64,000 nucleotides of DNA from Shimia sp965227725. Its GTDB lineage: Bacteria; Pseudomonadota; Alphaproteobacteria; Rhodobacterales; Rhodobacteraceae. This document shows, piece by piece, positions 19,701 through 27,807 of this stretch. Location of the stretch: assembly GCF_965227725.1 (NCBI RefSeq), contig NZ_CBDDGH010000005.1, forward strand, positions 620,001 through 684,000. Reading direction: 5' to 3'. The position numbers were made by a program, and so were the translations under genes. The stretch's first letter is position 1. Every line of letters begins with the position of its first letter. Below the pieces are notes generated by a model. It did no database searches. It was not told where the DNA came from and was given only the letters and a program-made list of their open reading frames with translations.

Positions 19701-19917
19701 TGGCTTTGGCAGCGATGTGGTGACCGATTTTGACGTGGATGGCGACGCGGATGTTCTGGACTTCTCTGAGGTCACAGAGATCAAGAGCTTCTCCGATCTG
19801 ATGTCAAATCACGCCAAGCAGAGCGGGGCTGATGTGGTGATCTCGCTGGGTAGCCACAATATCACTTTGGAAGATGTGCAGCTCAATGATCTGAGCAGCG
19901 ACCACTTCCTGTTCTAA
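16768..19917 (+). CDS. Secreted glycoside hydrolase-like protein with RTX calcium-binding repeats
   Basis: The 1049-residue protein has two main parts. Residues 1-430 look like a clan GH-A TIM-barrel glycosidase of the arabinofuranosidase/xylosidase kind. The probable acid/base is E138 in YEIGNEFW and the probable nucleophile E315 in LTEWN. Residues 430-580 form a beta-rich linker domain. Residues about 590-1000 carry GGxGxDxxx-type RTX nonapeptides and three copies of a longer module. The C terminus has the VTDFDVDGDADVLDFSEV motif common in type I-secreted proteins. There is no N-terminal signal, consistent with type I export. ATG 16768 follows GAGGA. The polysaccharide substrate is unknown. 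Confidence 0.8.
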   Translation: MPITITVDRSSAPVEVRADMFGANLLGTTNEVNGVPTDEFSDAIDVLGSTRLRYPGGRAASENIIELDRSESGTDQLREDLRNYLDWVMETGNRTTLVVPALSPENANQQDVRDWANLMLQYMGDKAELIVGYEIGNEFWQHIDEREYGEYAHDIARGLSGASINGYQPDIWVQSSNVVGDGSNYKGGSFGSISDEDAIAAMQHWDRDVRPADWSDSQSGEDYYRSLSGFEKRIVKGNLELIEQLDADRDITNGFQTDSASGAVDGVIAHYYFDDEVDGYDLSPAASRSELKNLDLRLATWEGLIPQDLDLQLTEWNVEIGHWSYLGLRAAGAIVEQFHSMVELGVDGADFWTIRHNTASAIAGGNNDAGPVELTPAGVALKLMTESLHPENGAMYAVSLGGFDPTQLEVNAFTNGYRTVVYVTSHSENFGQDFTLDLSDLAGMAESWSGRLIGFDAATSDGLSDNAAYDEYGDLASRNPRRTIDQAELNALRDVLGDAWDDSLIKTVDGDVKTYLPQPQDILLRPGVSRATSLNDFYFATETDITGTITDVSQQALGSDVSNLTATLNPYEVIEITIVHEDVIFGTNSAEVLEGGDGEDGFDGSGGDDYINGRDGDDFLVGGTGDDTVIGGRNDDRLEGRDGADRLYGGSGDDRLIGGDGDDYLRDENGRDEFVGGAGNDTASYWGHHYGVYVDLHTGKNNSSDTYDSIENLYGSNEANDTLVGSRGDNLLYGAFGDDRLYGRAGDDTLRGGDGDDYLRDENGRDVFEGGAGQDTVSYWGHKYGVAASLTTGKNTSGDTYDSIEHLLGSNIADDRFYGNEVANRLDGAGGNDSLHGYDGHDTLIGGEGTDRLYGGEGNDRLEGGAGDDYLRDDDGKDVFDGGEGFDTASYWGHATGVTANLQTGENSSSDTYVSIEGLVGSQEASDHLTGDAGDNYIRGAAGNDTLIGGGGDDTLRGDAGNDRMTGGMGVDVFVFHNGFGSDVVTDFDVDGDADVLDFSEVTEIKSFSDLMSNHAKQSGADVVISLGSHNITLEDVQLNDLSSDHFLF
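18743..19560 (+). repeat. Three intragenic copies of a ~65-residue DDYLRD/YWGH module
   Basis: Near-identical modules start at about 18743, 19024 and 19363. Each holds DDYLRD(E/D)(N/D)G, a GG-rich turn, an SYWGH segment, an LxTGxN(S/T)S loop and a DTY(D/V)SIE segment. Between them lie RTX nonapeptide blocks. DNA similarity among the copies suggests internal duplication. Confidence 0.85.
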
Positions 19918-19941
19918 GAGTGCTGTTCTAAGATCTCTTCT

Positions 19942-20556
19942 CTAAGACCAGGGCGCGGCTTGGGTTTGATCCTGAGCCGCGCGCCAGTTTTCCCATTGCT
20001 CCGGTGTGTCCAGATCAATGAGGGCATGATCGCCGGGCAAGGGGATCAGTTTCACCACATCATGGTTGGCCTTAAGAATATCGCGCGCGCCGACATCGCC
20101 TGACAGTTTGCGCAGATCTTCAAAGAAGCGCCTGGGAAAGAGTACCGGATGGCCGGGTTTGTTAGTGCTGGTTGCCCCCCGCAGAATGGCCTCTGGCTCG
20201 TCTTGATGCGCGGCAGTGAGTGTTTGAAAATCCTCTGACGTGAGCTCTGGCATATCCGCAGGTAAGATCATCACGGCGCTGGTATGTTCCGGCAATGCCT
20301 CAATGCCGCCGCGCAGAGAGTGGGCCATGCCTTCACGTGCATCTGAAACTTCAACGATGCCGACGTCCAGACCGTCCAAAGCGTCGCAGCGCTGTGGTCT
20401 GTCAGTGGGCAAGGCAACCAGAACCTCTGCACCGGTCTTCATGGCCCGTAGAGCCAGAGTGCGCAGCAGCGGGGCGCCTTCTACCTCCTCCAGCGATTTG
20501 TCTCCGCCGCGCATGCGGGTTGAAGATCCTGCTGCAAGTATCAGTATCGAAATCAT
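19942..20556 (-). CDS. MobA/MocA-like nucleotidyltransferase
   Basis: The 204-residue single-domain NTP transferase has the N-terminal LAAGSSTRMRGGDK signature (residues 7-20) that binds the nucleotide, and a LPADMPEL metal-site motif (about 98). Family members include MocA and MobA, which attach CMP or GMP to the molybdenum cofactor. That would suit a genome with NapA, but the gene is remote from nap and substrate is inferred. I use the ATG at 20556; a TTG at 20568 has a better-placed GAGAG. The gene is convergent with the RTX gene. Confidence 0.75.
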   Translation of the reverse strand: MISILILAAGSSTRMRGGDKSLEEVEGAPLLRTLALRAMKTGAEVLVALPTDRPQRCDALDGLDVGIVEVSDAREGMAHSLRGGIEALPEHTSAVMILPADMPELTSEDFQTLTAAHQDEPEAILRGATSTNKPGHPVLFPRRFFEDLRKLSGDVGARDILKANHDVVKLIPLPGDHALIDLDTPEQWENWRAAQDQTQAAPWS

Positions 20557-20622
20557 TTTCTTGAACAAGCACTCTCTTTGGGCGCCGCAGGTGTTGCGGC
20601 GCCTCTGTTTTCTAAGGCGATA

Positions 20623-23040
20623 CTAGCCCCGCATGCGCGTGCCGTCTGCATCAAATGGCGGGGTGGTCATGATCTTCGCTGGGCGCATTTTTCCGAGGAT
20701 TTCGATCTCGACCTCCAGATCATCGGTGACCTGTTTGGTGGGAACAAACCCGATGGCGATGGATTTCTGCGCGTGGTGTGAGTAGCCGCCGGATGTGCAG
20801 AAGCCAACCACCTCACCATCAAGCCAGATCGGCTCATAAGCGTGAACATCGGCGTCCTCTGCCTCTACCTCAAAGCAGCACAGTTTGCGGGTTGCACCTT
20901 CGGCTTTCTGCGCTTCCGCGGCTTCACGACCGATGAAAGCGCCTTCTTTCTTGAAGGAGATGAAGCGGTCCAATCCGGTTTCTGCGGCGGTGTAATCAGG
21001 GGAATATTCCGAAAGCCAGGAGCCGAAGAATTTGTCGAGCCGCAGAGACATCATTGCGCGCATGCCAAAGGGGCGCATGCCAAGCGGCTCTCCGGCTTCC
21101 CAAAGTGTGTTCCAGAGGGCGCGTTGTGCCATCGGATCGCAGTAGATCTCAAAACCCAGATCGCCGGTGTAGCTGACCCGCTGGACAATGCAGTCCGCCA
21201 TGCCGATGGTCAGCGGCCGCACATCCATGAAGGTCATGTCTGAGATATCGCTGCGGGTGCAGGCCTGCAGGACCTCGCGGGCCTTGGGGCCAGCAATCTG
21301 GAAGCCTGTAAGGCGGTCGGAGACATTCTTGACCAGAACGCCTTCGGCCTCATTCTGCTCAAACCACCGCATGTGATAGGCCTGCGCGCCGTAAGAAGCG
21401 GTCAGCTGGAAGGCGTCTTCTGACAGGCAGGATACGGTGAAGTCGCCGATCAAGCGGCCTTTGTGGGACAGCATTGGGGTCAGGCTCAGGCGGCCCGGCT
21501 CTGGAATGCGGCCCGCCATGATCTTGTTGAGCCATTTGCGGGCATTTGGGCCGGTGACCATGTATTTTCCGAAGTTGTGGACTTCGTTGATGCCCACAGC
21601 TTCGCGCACGGCTTTGACCTCGCGCGCGGTGGCGTCAAAGGCGTTCGAGCGGCGGAAAGACGGGGTTTCATAGCGCGGCTCATCTCCTTCTGCGAAGTAG
21701 TTCACCACCTCAAGGCCAAACTGCTGCCCCCAGACGGCACCCTTTTTGTCAAACACGTCATACATCGGGGTCTGCCGGAACGGGCGCGCGGCGGGCAGTT
21801 CTTCGTTTGGATAGGAGACCGAGAAGCGGGTCTGGTAGTTTTCGATGACTTTCGGGCGCGTGTAGCCCGGTGTGATCCAATCGCCAAACCGCGCGCAATC
21901 CATGGCGAATGTGTCGCGCTCACATTCTCCTTCGACCATCCATTGCGCCAGCATCAGGCCAACGCCGCCGCCCTGGCTGAAACCGGCCATTACGGCACAT
22001 GCGGACCAGTAGTTGCGCATGCCAGGTACGGGTCCGACAAGCGGGTTGCCGTCCGGGGCAAAAGTGAAGGGGCCGTGGATGACCGATTTCACACCCGCCG
22101 TCTGCAGAGCAGGGAAGCGGTTATAAGCAAAGGCAATGCTGTCTTCGATCTTGTCAAAATCATCCGGCAGCAGCTCATGACCAAAATCCCAAGGCGTGCC
22201 ATCGACCGCCCAGGGGCGGCAGGGTTGCTCATAAAAGCCGATGCAGAGGCCGCGGCCTTCCTGACGGAAGTAGCTCTCTCCAGCGGGGTCCATCACATGC
22301 GGGTGCTCTTTGCCGTCCTGCATCATTTCGACAATCAAAGGCACATCTTCGGTGACGATGTATTGATGCTCCATCGGATGCAGCGGGAAATAGACACCGG
22401 CCATGGCCCCAACTTCGCGCGCCCAGAGGCCCGCCGCATTGACCACATGCTCCGCATGGATCGTGCCTTTGTCGGTGATCACATCCCAGGTGCCATCAGT
22501 GCGTTGTTTGGTGGCCAGAACCTTGGTGTGGGTCTGGATCGTTGCGCCACCAAGACGCGCGGCTTTGGCGTAGGCATGGGTGGTGCCGGAGGGGTCAAGG
22601 TGCCCGTCCAGCGGATCATAGAGCGCGCCGAGGATGCCCTCGATATTGGTGGCAGGGGCGAACTTCTGAATTTCTTCTGGTGTGAGGATTTCGGTGTCCA
22701 GCCCCATGAAACGATGCTTGGCCCGTTCGGCCAACAGCATGTCAAACCGGTCCTGATTGTCCGCCAGCGTCACGCCTCCGACGTGGTGCAGGCCGCAGGA
22801 CATGCCGGTGAGCTCTTCAAGCTCCTTGTAGAGGTTGATTGTGTAGCCCTGAAGGGCCGCCATATTGGTGTCGCCGTTCAAGGTGTGAAAGCCGCCGGCA
22901 GCGTGCCATGTCGAACCAGAGGTCAGCTCATTGCGCTCCAGAAGCATGACGTCTGACCAGCCAAGCTTGGTCAGATGGTACAATACCGAGCAGCCAACAA
23001 CGCCGCCCCCAATAACGGCCACGCGGGTGGTGGTCTCCAT
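20623..23040 (-). CDS. Dimethylglycine/sarcosine dehydrogenase-like flavoprotein
   Basis: The 805-residue enzyme has three parts: an N-terminal FAD domain (GGGVVG, residues 11-16), a central linker (FAO_M), and a C-terminal GcvT-like aminomethyl-folate domain (residues about 430-800). H46 in STWHAAGG matches the His that binds FAD covalently in the DMGDH family. Family members N-demethylate dimethylglycine or sarcosine and pass the C1 unit to tetrahydrofolate. The substrate cannot be fixed from sequence. ATG 23040 follows GAGGGAGA. A phased set of three TGTCG half-sites lies 57-81 bases upstream. Confidence 0.88.
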   Translation of the reverse strand: METTTRVAVIGGGVVGCSVLYHLTKLGWSDVMLLERNELTSGSTWHAAGGFHTLNGDTNMAALQGYTINLYKELEELTGMSCGLHHVGGVTLADNQDRFDMLLAERAKHRFMGLDTEILTPEEIQKFAPATNIEGILGALYDPLDGHLDPSGTTHAYAKAARLGGATIQTHTKVLATKQRTDGTWDVITDKGTIHAEHVVNAAGLWAREVGAMAGVYFPLHPMEHQYIVTEDVPLIVEMMQDGKEHPHVMDPAGESYFRQEGRGLCIGFYEQPCRPWAVDGTPWDFGHELLPDDFDKIEDSIAFAYNRFPALQTAGVKSVIHGPFTFAPDGNPLVGPVPGMRNYWSACAVMAGFSQGGGVGLMLAQWMVEGECERDTFAMDCARFGDWITPGYTRPKVIENYQTRFSVSYPNEELPAARPFRQTPMYDVFDKKGAVWGQQFGLEVVNYFAEGDEPRYETPSFRRSNAFDATAREVKAVREAVGINEVHNFGKYMVTGPNARKWLNKIMAGRIPEPGRLSLTPMLSHKGRLIGDFTVSCLSEDAFQLTASYGAQAYHMRWFEQNEAEGVLVKNVSDRLTGFQIAGPKAREVLQACTRSDISDMTFMDVRPLTIGMADCIVQRVSYTGDLGFEIYCDPMAQRALWNTLWEAGEPLGMRPFGMRAMMSLRLDKFFGSWLSEYSPDYTAAETGLDRFISFKKEGAFIGREAAEAQKAEGATRKLCCFEVEAEDADVHAYEPIWLDGEVVGFCTSGGYSHHAQKSIAIGFVPTKQVTDDLEVEIEILGKMRPAKIMTTPPFDADGTRMRG

Positions 23041-23096
23041 GGCGATCTCCCTCTTGTTGTTGGTTTCATCAAGCGAACAACGCAAACGCCCCGGCA

Positions 23097-23121
23097 TGTC
23101 GGATTGCGACAGAAAGTGTCG
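23097..23121. promoter_or_regulatory. Three phased TGTCG half-sites upstream of the DMGDH-like gene
   Basis: The sequence reads TGTCG-N5-CGACA-N5-TGTCG. It is two perfect 15-base inverted repeats sharing the middle half-site, with exact 10-base spacing. It lies 57 bases before the start codon. The regulator is not known. Confidence 0.6.
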
Positions 23122-23195
23122 TATCTGGATTTTGAGGGCTCACGATCTTTGGCGGTGCCGATTGGGCGCGGTCTGCTTTGTTGGTTGTCTGCCCA

Positions 23196-23227
23196 AACAA
23201 AAAGGCCCGCTGCAGCGCAACGGACCT
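23196..23227 (-). terminator. Intrinsic terminator of fur
   Basis: A 10-bp stem with two G-T pairs and a GCT loop is followed on the minus strand by TTTTTGTTT. It lies 40 bases past the fur stop. Confidence 0.8.
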
Positions 23228-23266
23228 GATCCCCTCAGAGGGGGTAAATCTATGCCGGAAGGGCAG

Positions 23267-23677
23267 CTATTTCTTGATCGGAACTCCGTAGAGCTCCAGC
23301 CGATGGCCCTTGAGCGCATAGCCGAGCTTTTCCGCGATCTTTTCCTGAAGCGCTTCGATCTCCGGATCGACAAATTCAATGACCTCGCCGGAGTTGATGT
23401 CAATCAGGTGATCATGATGGGCGCGCTCCGCATCCTCATAACGCGCGCGGCCGTCGCCAAACTCATGTTTGTCAAGGATGCCCGCTTCTTCAAAGAGTTT
23501 CACGGTGCGGTAGACGGTGGCCAGTGAAATGCCGGAATCGCGCGCCGAAGCGCGGGCATAGAGCTCTTCGACATCGGGGTGGTCATCACAGTCCTGTAAA
23601 ACGGCCGCGATGGTCCTGCGTTGTCCTGTCATGCGTAAGCCTTTGGCTTCGCAGCGTTCTATGATGGTGTCGCCCAT
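23267..23677 (-). CDS. fur: Fur-family metalloregulator (Fur/Mur)
   Basis: The 136-residue repressor has an N-terminal winged helix (ISLATVYRTVKLFEEAGI, residues 50-67) and a C-terminal dimer and metal domain. Metal ligands are visible: H33, H71, H87-H88-H90 (AHHDHL), E101 and H125. The CxxC zinc site of E. coli Fur is absent; where it has LICLDCG this protein has LIDINSG. This matches alphaproteobacterial Mur-type Fur, which often answers to manganese as well as iron. It is monocistronic with its own terminator. Confidence 0.92.
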   Translation of the reverse strand: MGDTIIERCEAKGLRMTGQRRTIAAVLQDCDDHPDVEELYARASARDSGISLATVYRTVKLFEEAGILDKHEFGDGRARYEDAERAHHDHLIDINSGEVIEFVDPEIEALQEKIAEKLGYALKGHRLELYGVPIKK

Positions 23678-23780
23678 GATCGCCCGTTTTGGATGCCTTG
23701 TTTTTCTGGCTTTCCTGTCTATCCAAAGACGTCATCAAATTCCACAGCAATTTGCCAAGATTTCTGGGGAAAACTCCGGA

Positions 23781-24623
23781 TTAGAGGGTCAGATTTCCTG
23801 ACATGACCCGCACGGCGCTTCCTGCGACGGTCACGCCTGCACTGTCGGCGCGCACGGAGATCTCGCTGCGCCGTCCCATGTCTTCGCCCTGTACGATGGA
23901 GAGCGACACCGGCGCGCCTTCGATGCGATGGAGCAAAGCGCCAAGGGTGGCACAAGCGCTGCCGGTGGCGGGGTCTTCGGGAATATTGTCCAGCGGGGCA
24001 AACATGCGGGCATCGACATGGTTGCCGTCGCGCACATAGGCAAATTGCGCAAAATCAAGGCCGGAGGGGTGTTTGTCGTTGCCTTCCCGAAAGGCGGCAA
24101 TGTCCGTGGTCAGGTTGGCGAGCACCTCACGGGATTTGAGCTGTGTGATTGTGAAGGGCAGTCCAAGAGAGGCCATGACGGGCGGATGGGTGGCAAAGAC
24201 GATGTTTTCGGTGCGGGTGCCAAGTGCTGCGGCGACCAGCGCGGGGTCAGGCTCGGCCTGCAAATCCAGCGCTGCGGTGGTGACGAACTCTGCATGTCGT
24301 CCGTTGATCTTGCAGGCAACGGGGCCGATGCCGAGCTCCAGCGTCAGATCTCCCTGGGCGCCTTCATCAGCGAGCGCGAGCGCGGTGCCAACAACCGGAT
24401 GCCCTGCGAAGGGGATTTCCATGGTCGGCGTGAAAATGCGAACCTTTGCAGTGTGTTGCGCCTCATTTGGCGGGTAAACGAAGGTCGTTTCAGAGAAGTT
24501 GAATTCGCGGGCGATCTCTTGGAGCTGATCTTCGGCGAGCGTTGTCGCGTCGGGGATCACCGCCAAAGGGTTGCCGCCAAAGGGCGCTTCGGTGAAGACG
24601 TCATAGACAAAATACTTGGTCAT
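23781..24623 (-). CDS. PhzF-family isomerase-like protein
   Basis: The 280-residue protein has the duplicated diaminopimelate-epimerase fold of PhzF. E45 in FNFSETTFV matches the catalytic glutamate, and the FGGNPLAV, FAGHPVVGTA and DPATGSACATLGALL motifs are present. Family members isomerise or epimerise small acids. No phenazine genes are nearby, so it is unlikely to be the phenazine enzyme itself. It follows selO by 33 bases on the same strand and may be co-transcribed. Confidence 0.9.
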   Translation of the reverse strand: MTKYFVYDVFTEAPFGGNPLAVIPDATTLAEDQLQEIAREFNFSETTFVYPPNEAQHTAKVRIFTPTMEIPFAGHPVVGTALALADEGAQGDLTLELGIGPVACKINGRHAEFVTTAALDLQAEPDPALVAAALGTRTENIVFATHPPVMASLGLPFTITQLKSREVLANLTTDIAAFREGNDKHPSGLDFAQFAYVRDGNHVDARMFAPLDNIPEDPATGSACATLGALLHRIEGAPVSLSIVQGEDMGRRSEISVRADSAGVTVAGSAVRVMSGNLTL

Positions 24624-24656
24624 AAAGAGCCCTTTGTGTTTGCTTTTTAAGCGTGT

Positions 24657-26069
24657 TCAGGTGCCGCAAAAGGTGTGTGTGACGACCTCTTCCGGTTCTG
24701 GAGGTGCGGTGAGGTCGGCAAATTCATCAATGACCTCAAAGGGCTGCGCCAGTGCGGCGTGCAGCCTGTGAAACGGAGCATAGTCACCCTGAAGCGCGGC
24801 CTGAATGAGCGCTTCGATGCGGTGGTTGCGCGGGATGCGCACCGGGTTGGCCGCAGCCATGGTGGCTTTGTGATCAATGGTTTCCGCCTCTAGGCGACGC
24901 TGCCATCTGCTGTGCCAGTCCTGGAAGGTGTCGTTGGCACCAAGAGAGGAATCGGTGGCAGTTCCATCGGTTAGAACTCTGAAGCTATTGGTGAAATCGA
25001 CCTTGGTGTCGGTCATGATTTCAAGCAGGTCCGCAATCAGATCTTCATCCTCGGCGACAACATCCGTGATGCCAAGCTTGGCGGCAAAACGGCTGCGCCA
25101 TCCGGTGCGGATCATCTCGGGCATGGCGTGCACCAGCTTGGTGAATTCCTGCACAGCGGCGTCGGAATTGCCTTCCAACGGAAGCAGCGCGGTGGCCAGC
25201 TGTGCCATGTTCCAAGCGGCGATTTCCGGTTGATTTCCATAGGCATAGCGGCCGTAGTGGTCGATGGAGGAGAACACTTTTCCGGGGTGGAACGCATCCA
25301 TGAAGGCGCAGGGGCCATAGTCGATAGTCTCACCCGCTATGCTGCAGTTGTCGGTGTTCATCACCCCATGAATGAAGCCGAGCGCCATCCAATGCGCCAC
25401 CAGTGCGGCTTGGCGTGCGATGACGGCTGCCAGAAATTCCGCAGGGCTCGAAGCCTCAGGATAGTGGCGCGCGCAGGAATAGCTCATAAGGGATTGAAGT
25501 CCCTCAATATCCTGACGGGCAGCGAGGACCTGAAAGGTGCCGACACGGATGTGGCTGCTGGCCACGCGGGTGAGGATGCCACCGGGTTGTGGGCGTTCGC
25601 GAAAGACGGTTTCACCGGTTTCCACGGCGGCAAGCGCGCGGGTGGTTGGAACGCCAAAGGCATGCATGGCCTCAGACACAATATACTCGCGCAGAACGGG
25701 GCCGAGCCAAGAGCGACCATCGCCGCGACGGGAGAAAGGCGTCTTGCCAGAACCCTTAAGTTGAATGTCGTAACCGTTTGATTCCCCTAAGAGAACCGCA
25801 CGACCGTCGCCCAGTTGCGGGTTCCAGTTGCCAAACTGATGGCCGGCATAAAGCTGTGCGATCGGGTCTGAGCCTTCCGGCAGTTGGGTGCCGGAAAAAA
25901 CCTGCGCGAGTTCTGCCTCGTCCGTGTCTTCGGTGATGCCCAGTTCCGTACCAAGGGACGCGTTATAGGCGATCAATTTGGGCGCTCGGACCGGGGTGGG
26001 TTTCTGGCGGGCAAACAGGCGATCAGGAAGATCGACATAGCTGTTTTCAAAGGGAATATGCAGGCTCAT
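24657..26069 (-). CDS. selO: Protein adenylyltransferase SelO (YdiU)
   Basis: This pseudokinase-fold enzyme transfers AMP to Ser/Thr/Tyr of proteins, a role known for the family in redox stress. The 470 residues include the signature blocks GNWNPQLGDGRA, LKGSGKTPFSRRGDGRS and GFIHGVMNTDN, which bind ATP in a flipped orientation. The C terminus is FCGT, with C468 at the place where animal SelO has selenocysteine, so this is a cysteine form. The start ATG is at 26069. The gene precedes phzF and lies 1.7 kb from selD. Confidence 0.95.
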   Translation of the reverse strand: MSLHIPFENSYVDLPDRLFARQKPTPVRAPKLIAYNASLGTELGITEDTDEAELAQVFSGTQLPEGSDPIAQLYAGHQFGNWNPQLGDGRAVLLGESNGYDIQLKGSGKTPFSRRGDGRSWLGPVLREYIVSEAMHAFGVPTTRALAAVETGETVFRERPQPGGILTRVASSHIRVGTFQVLAARQDIEGLQSLMSYSCARHYPEASSPAEFLAAVIARQAALVAHWMALGFIHGVMNTDNCSIAGETIDYGPCAFMDAFHPGKVFSSIDHYGRYAYGNQPEIAAWNMAQLATALLPLEGNSDAAVQEFTKLVHAMPEMIRTGWRSRFAAKLGITDVVAEDEDLIADLLEIMTDTKVDFTNSFRVLTDGTATDSSLGANDTFQDWHSRWQRRLEAETIDHKATMAAANPVRIPRNHRIEALIQAALQGDYAPFHRLHAALAQPFEVIDEFADLTAPPEPEEVVTHTFCGT

Positions 26070-26114
26070 AGAGGCAAGATAATCCGCCCGCTCCAGAAAT
26101 CCAGAGGCTTTGCG

Positions 26115-26567
26115 TCAGCGTTTCGCGCGGGTCATCAAAGCGAAGCGGTCACGCCGCGTGAACCCTGCGCGCTCATAGAGCTTCTGCGTGGAGGAATCTT
26201 CGCGATCCACTTCGATATGAAACGCAGTTATGCCATTGTTTTCAAGCGCTTCACAGATGTTGTAAAGCGCGCTGGAGGCCATGCCACGGCCGCGCACATT
26301 GGGGCGGATGTAGAATTCATCGATGGCGGCGTCCATTCCGGCAAACTCCACTGACCAGCTAAAGGTCACCACAAGATAGCCAACCGGGGCGCGGCGCGGG
26401 CCGATCAGATAGGCGCTTCCGTAGGGCGAGCCATTTAGCAGCGGCACCAGCGCATCGGCGCGCTTTTCTGGTGAGCTCGCCATGTGTATTTCAGCATGAA
26501 ATGCGGCCACAAGCGCGTCGAGGCGGTGAAAATCTGCCTCGGTGGCGAGATGTACGGCGCCGCTCAT
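26115..26567 (-). CDS. GNAT-family N-acetyltransferase
   Basis: The 150-residue acetyltransferase has the acetyl-CoA loop VRGRGMASSAL (near residue 91) in motif A and YERAGFTRR near the end in motif B. The substrate is unknown. Its ATG overlaps the stop of the nucleoside hydrolase gene by four bases (ATGA), so the two are co-translated. Confidence 0.85.
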   Translation of the reverse strand: MSGAVHLATEADFHRLDALVAAFHAEIHMASSPEKRADALVPLLNGSPYGSAYLIGPRRAPVGYLVVTFSWSVEFAGMDAAIDEFYIRPNVRGRGMASSALYNICEALENNGITAFHIEVDREDSSTQKLYERAGFTRRDRFALMTRAKR

Positions 26568-27505
26568 AGACGTGCGAGCCGTTCTGTGAGCAGGCCGAAG
26601 AAGCCGTCAGCATCCACATCGCCGATGAACAGCGCATTGGGTTTGCGGTCGGTGACGCCCCACCAATCGGCCACGGTCATGCCCATGGTCAGTTCAGACT
26701 GGGTTTCGATCTCCACATTGATGTGGCGGCCGGTGAACAGATCGGGGTTGATCAGGTAGGCGGTGACGCAGGGATCGTGCAGCGGTGCGCCTTCGGAGCC
26801 GTATTTCTCGCGGTCAAAACGTTCAAAGAAATCAGTCATTTCCGCAACTGCGACACCGGCTTTGGTGCCCAGCGCGCGGAAGGCGTCATTGCGCGGTTTG
26901 GTCACCAGTGCCTTATGGGTGACATCGAGCGGCATGACCACAATAGGAACGCCGGATTTGAACACGATATCAGCGGCTTGCGGGTCCACATATATGTTGA
27001 ACTCGGCTGCGGGCGTGATGTTGCCCACCTCAAAATAGGCACCGCCCATCAGGACAATTTCCTGAACCTTTTCAACGATATCAGGCGCTTTCTCAAAGGC
27101 GGTCGCGATATTGGTGAGCGGGCCAAGCGGGCAGAGCGTGACCGTGCCAGCTTCATGTGCGCGCAGGGTTTCGATAATGAAATCAACGCCGTGCATGTCC
27201 TGAAGCGGCATTTCAGGATCGGGAAGCACGGGGCCGTTGAGGCCGGTTTCGCCGTGCACATGCTCCGCAGTCACCAGAACGCGACCCATTGGGCGCTCAC
27301 ATCCGGCGAATACCTTTACGTCGGATTTGCCTGCTAACTCACAGACAATACGCGCATTTTTGGCAGTCAGAGAGAGCGGCACGTTGCCAGCAACGGCAGT
27401 GATGCCGAGAACGTCGATCTCCTCGGGGCTGGCCAGCGCCAGCAGAATGGCGACGGCGTCGTCTTGCCCGGGGTCCGTGTCGATGATGATCTTGCGCGCG
27501 CTCAT
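26564..27505 (-). CDS. Nucleoside hydrolase (inosine/uridine-preferring type)
   Basis: This 313-residue enzyme releases ribose from nucleosides in purine or pyrimidine salvage. The metal-binding DTDPGQDD cluster (residues 9-16) is intact. The later GGAYFEVGNITPAAEFNIYVDP block carries the substrate Asn/Glu, and HDPC the C-terminal metal residue. Purine or pyrimidine preference is not settled. ATG 27505 follows AGAGGA; an extension of ten codons upstream is not conserved. It is the first gene of a two-gene operon with the GNAT gene. Confidence 0.92.
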   Translation of the reverse strand: MSARKIIIDTDPGQDDAVAILLALASPEEIDVLGITAVAGNVPLSLTAKNARIVCELAGKSDVKVFAGCERPMGRVLVTAEHVHGETGLNGPVLPDPEMPLQDMHGVDFIIETLRAHEAGTVTLCPLGPLTNIATAFEKAPDIVEKVQEIVLMGGAYFEVGNITPAAEFNIYVDPQAADIVFKSGVPIVVMPLDVTHKALVTKPRNDAFRALGTKAGVAVAEMTDFFERFDREKYGSEGAPLHDPCVTAYLINPDLFTGRHINVEIETQSELTMGMTVADWWGVTDRKPNALFIGDVDADGFFGLLTERLARL

Positions 27506-27807
27506 AGCCGTCCTCTTTGATGGTTGAGAGCGCACACTTACAATGTGGGCAGGCGATGTCTAGCGGCCATGGCGCTGGCGGGGTTAATTCTTTACCGTTC
27601 GGTCGAAATCCGCTCATTTTCGGCTTCGGTATCGCGTCGGTATTGCGGCTGTATCGTGGAGGTGCCGTTTTGCGCCGCATTGCAGCGCAACACCGCGCAA
27701 CAGGCAGGTTTTTCGTCGCCGTAAATCACGTTTTGGTAGAAGGGTGTTACAGGGCTCTGGCTTGGGGTATCCAAGGGCAAATTGGACGGATGAGGCGCAG
27801 AGACAGA
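27506..27807. promoter_or_regulatory. Divergent intergenic region, nucleoside hydrolase / selD
   Basis: About 300 bases without a gene. It contains ACCGTTCGGT (27594-27603), the same ten bases as in the paaZ-paaI gap. It also contains TTGCGC-N9-GCGCAA (27670-27690), followed by another GCGCAACA copy. No riboswitch fold was recognised. The selD start is ambiguous, so the region may end at 27789, 27813 or 27828. Confidence 0.45.
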
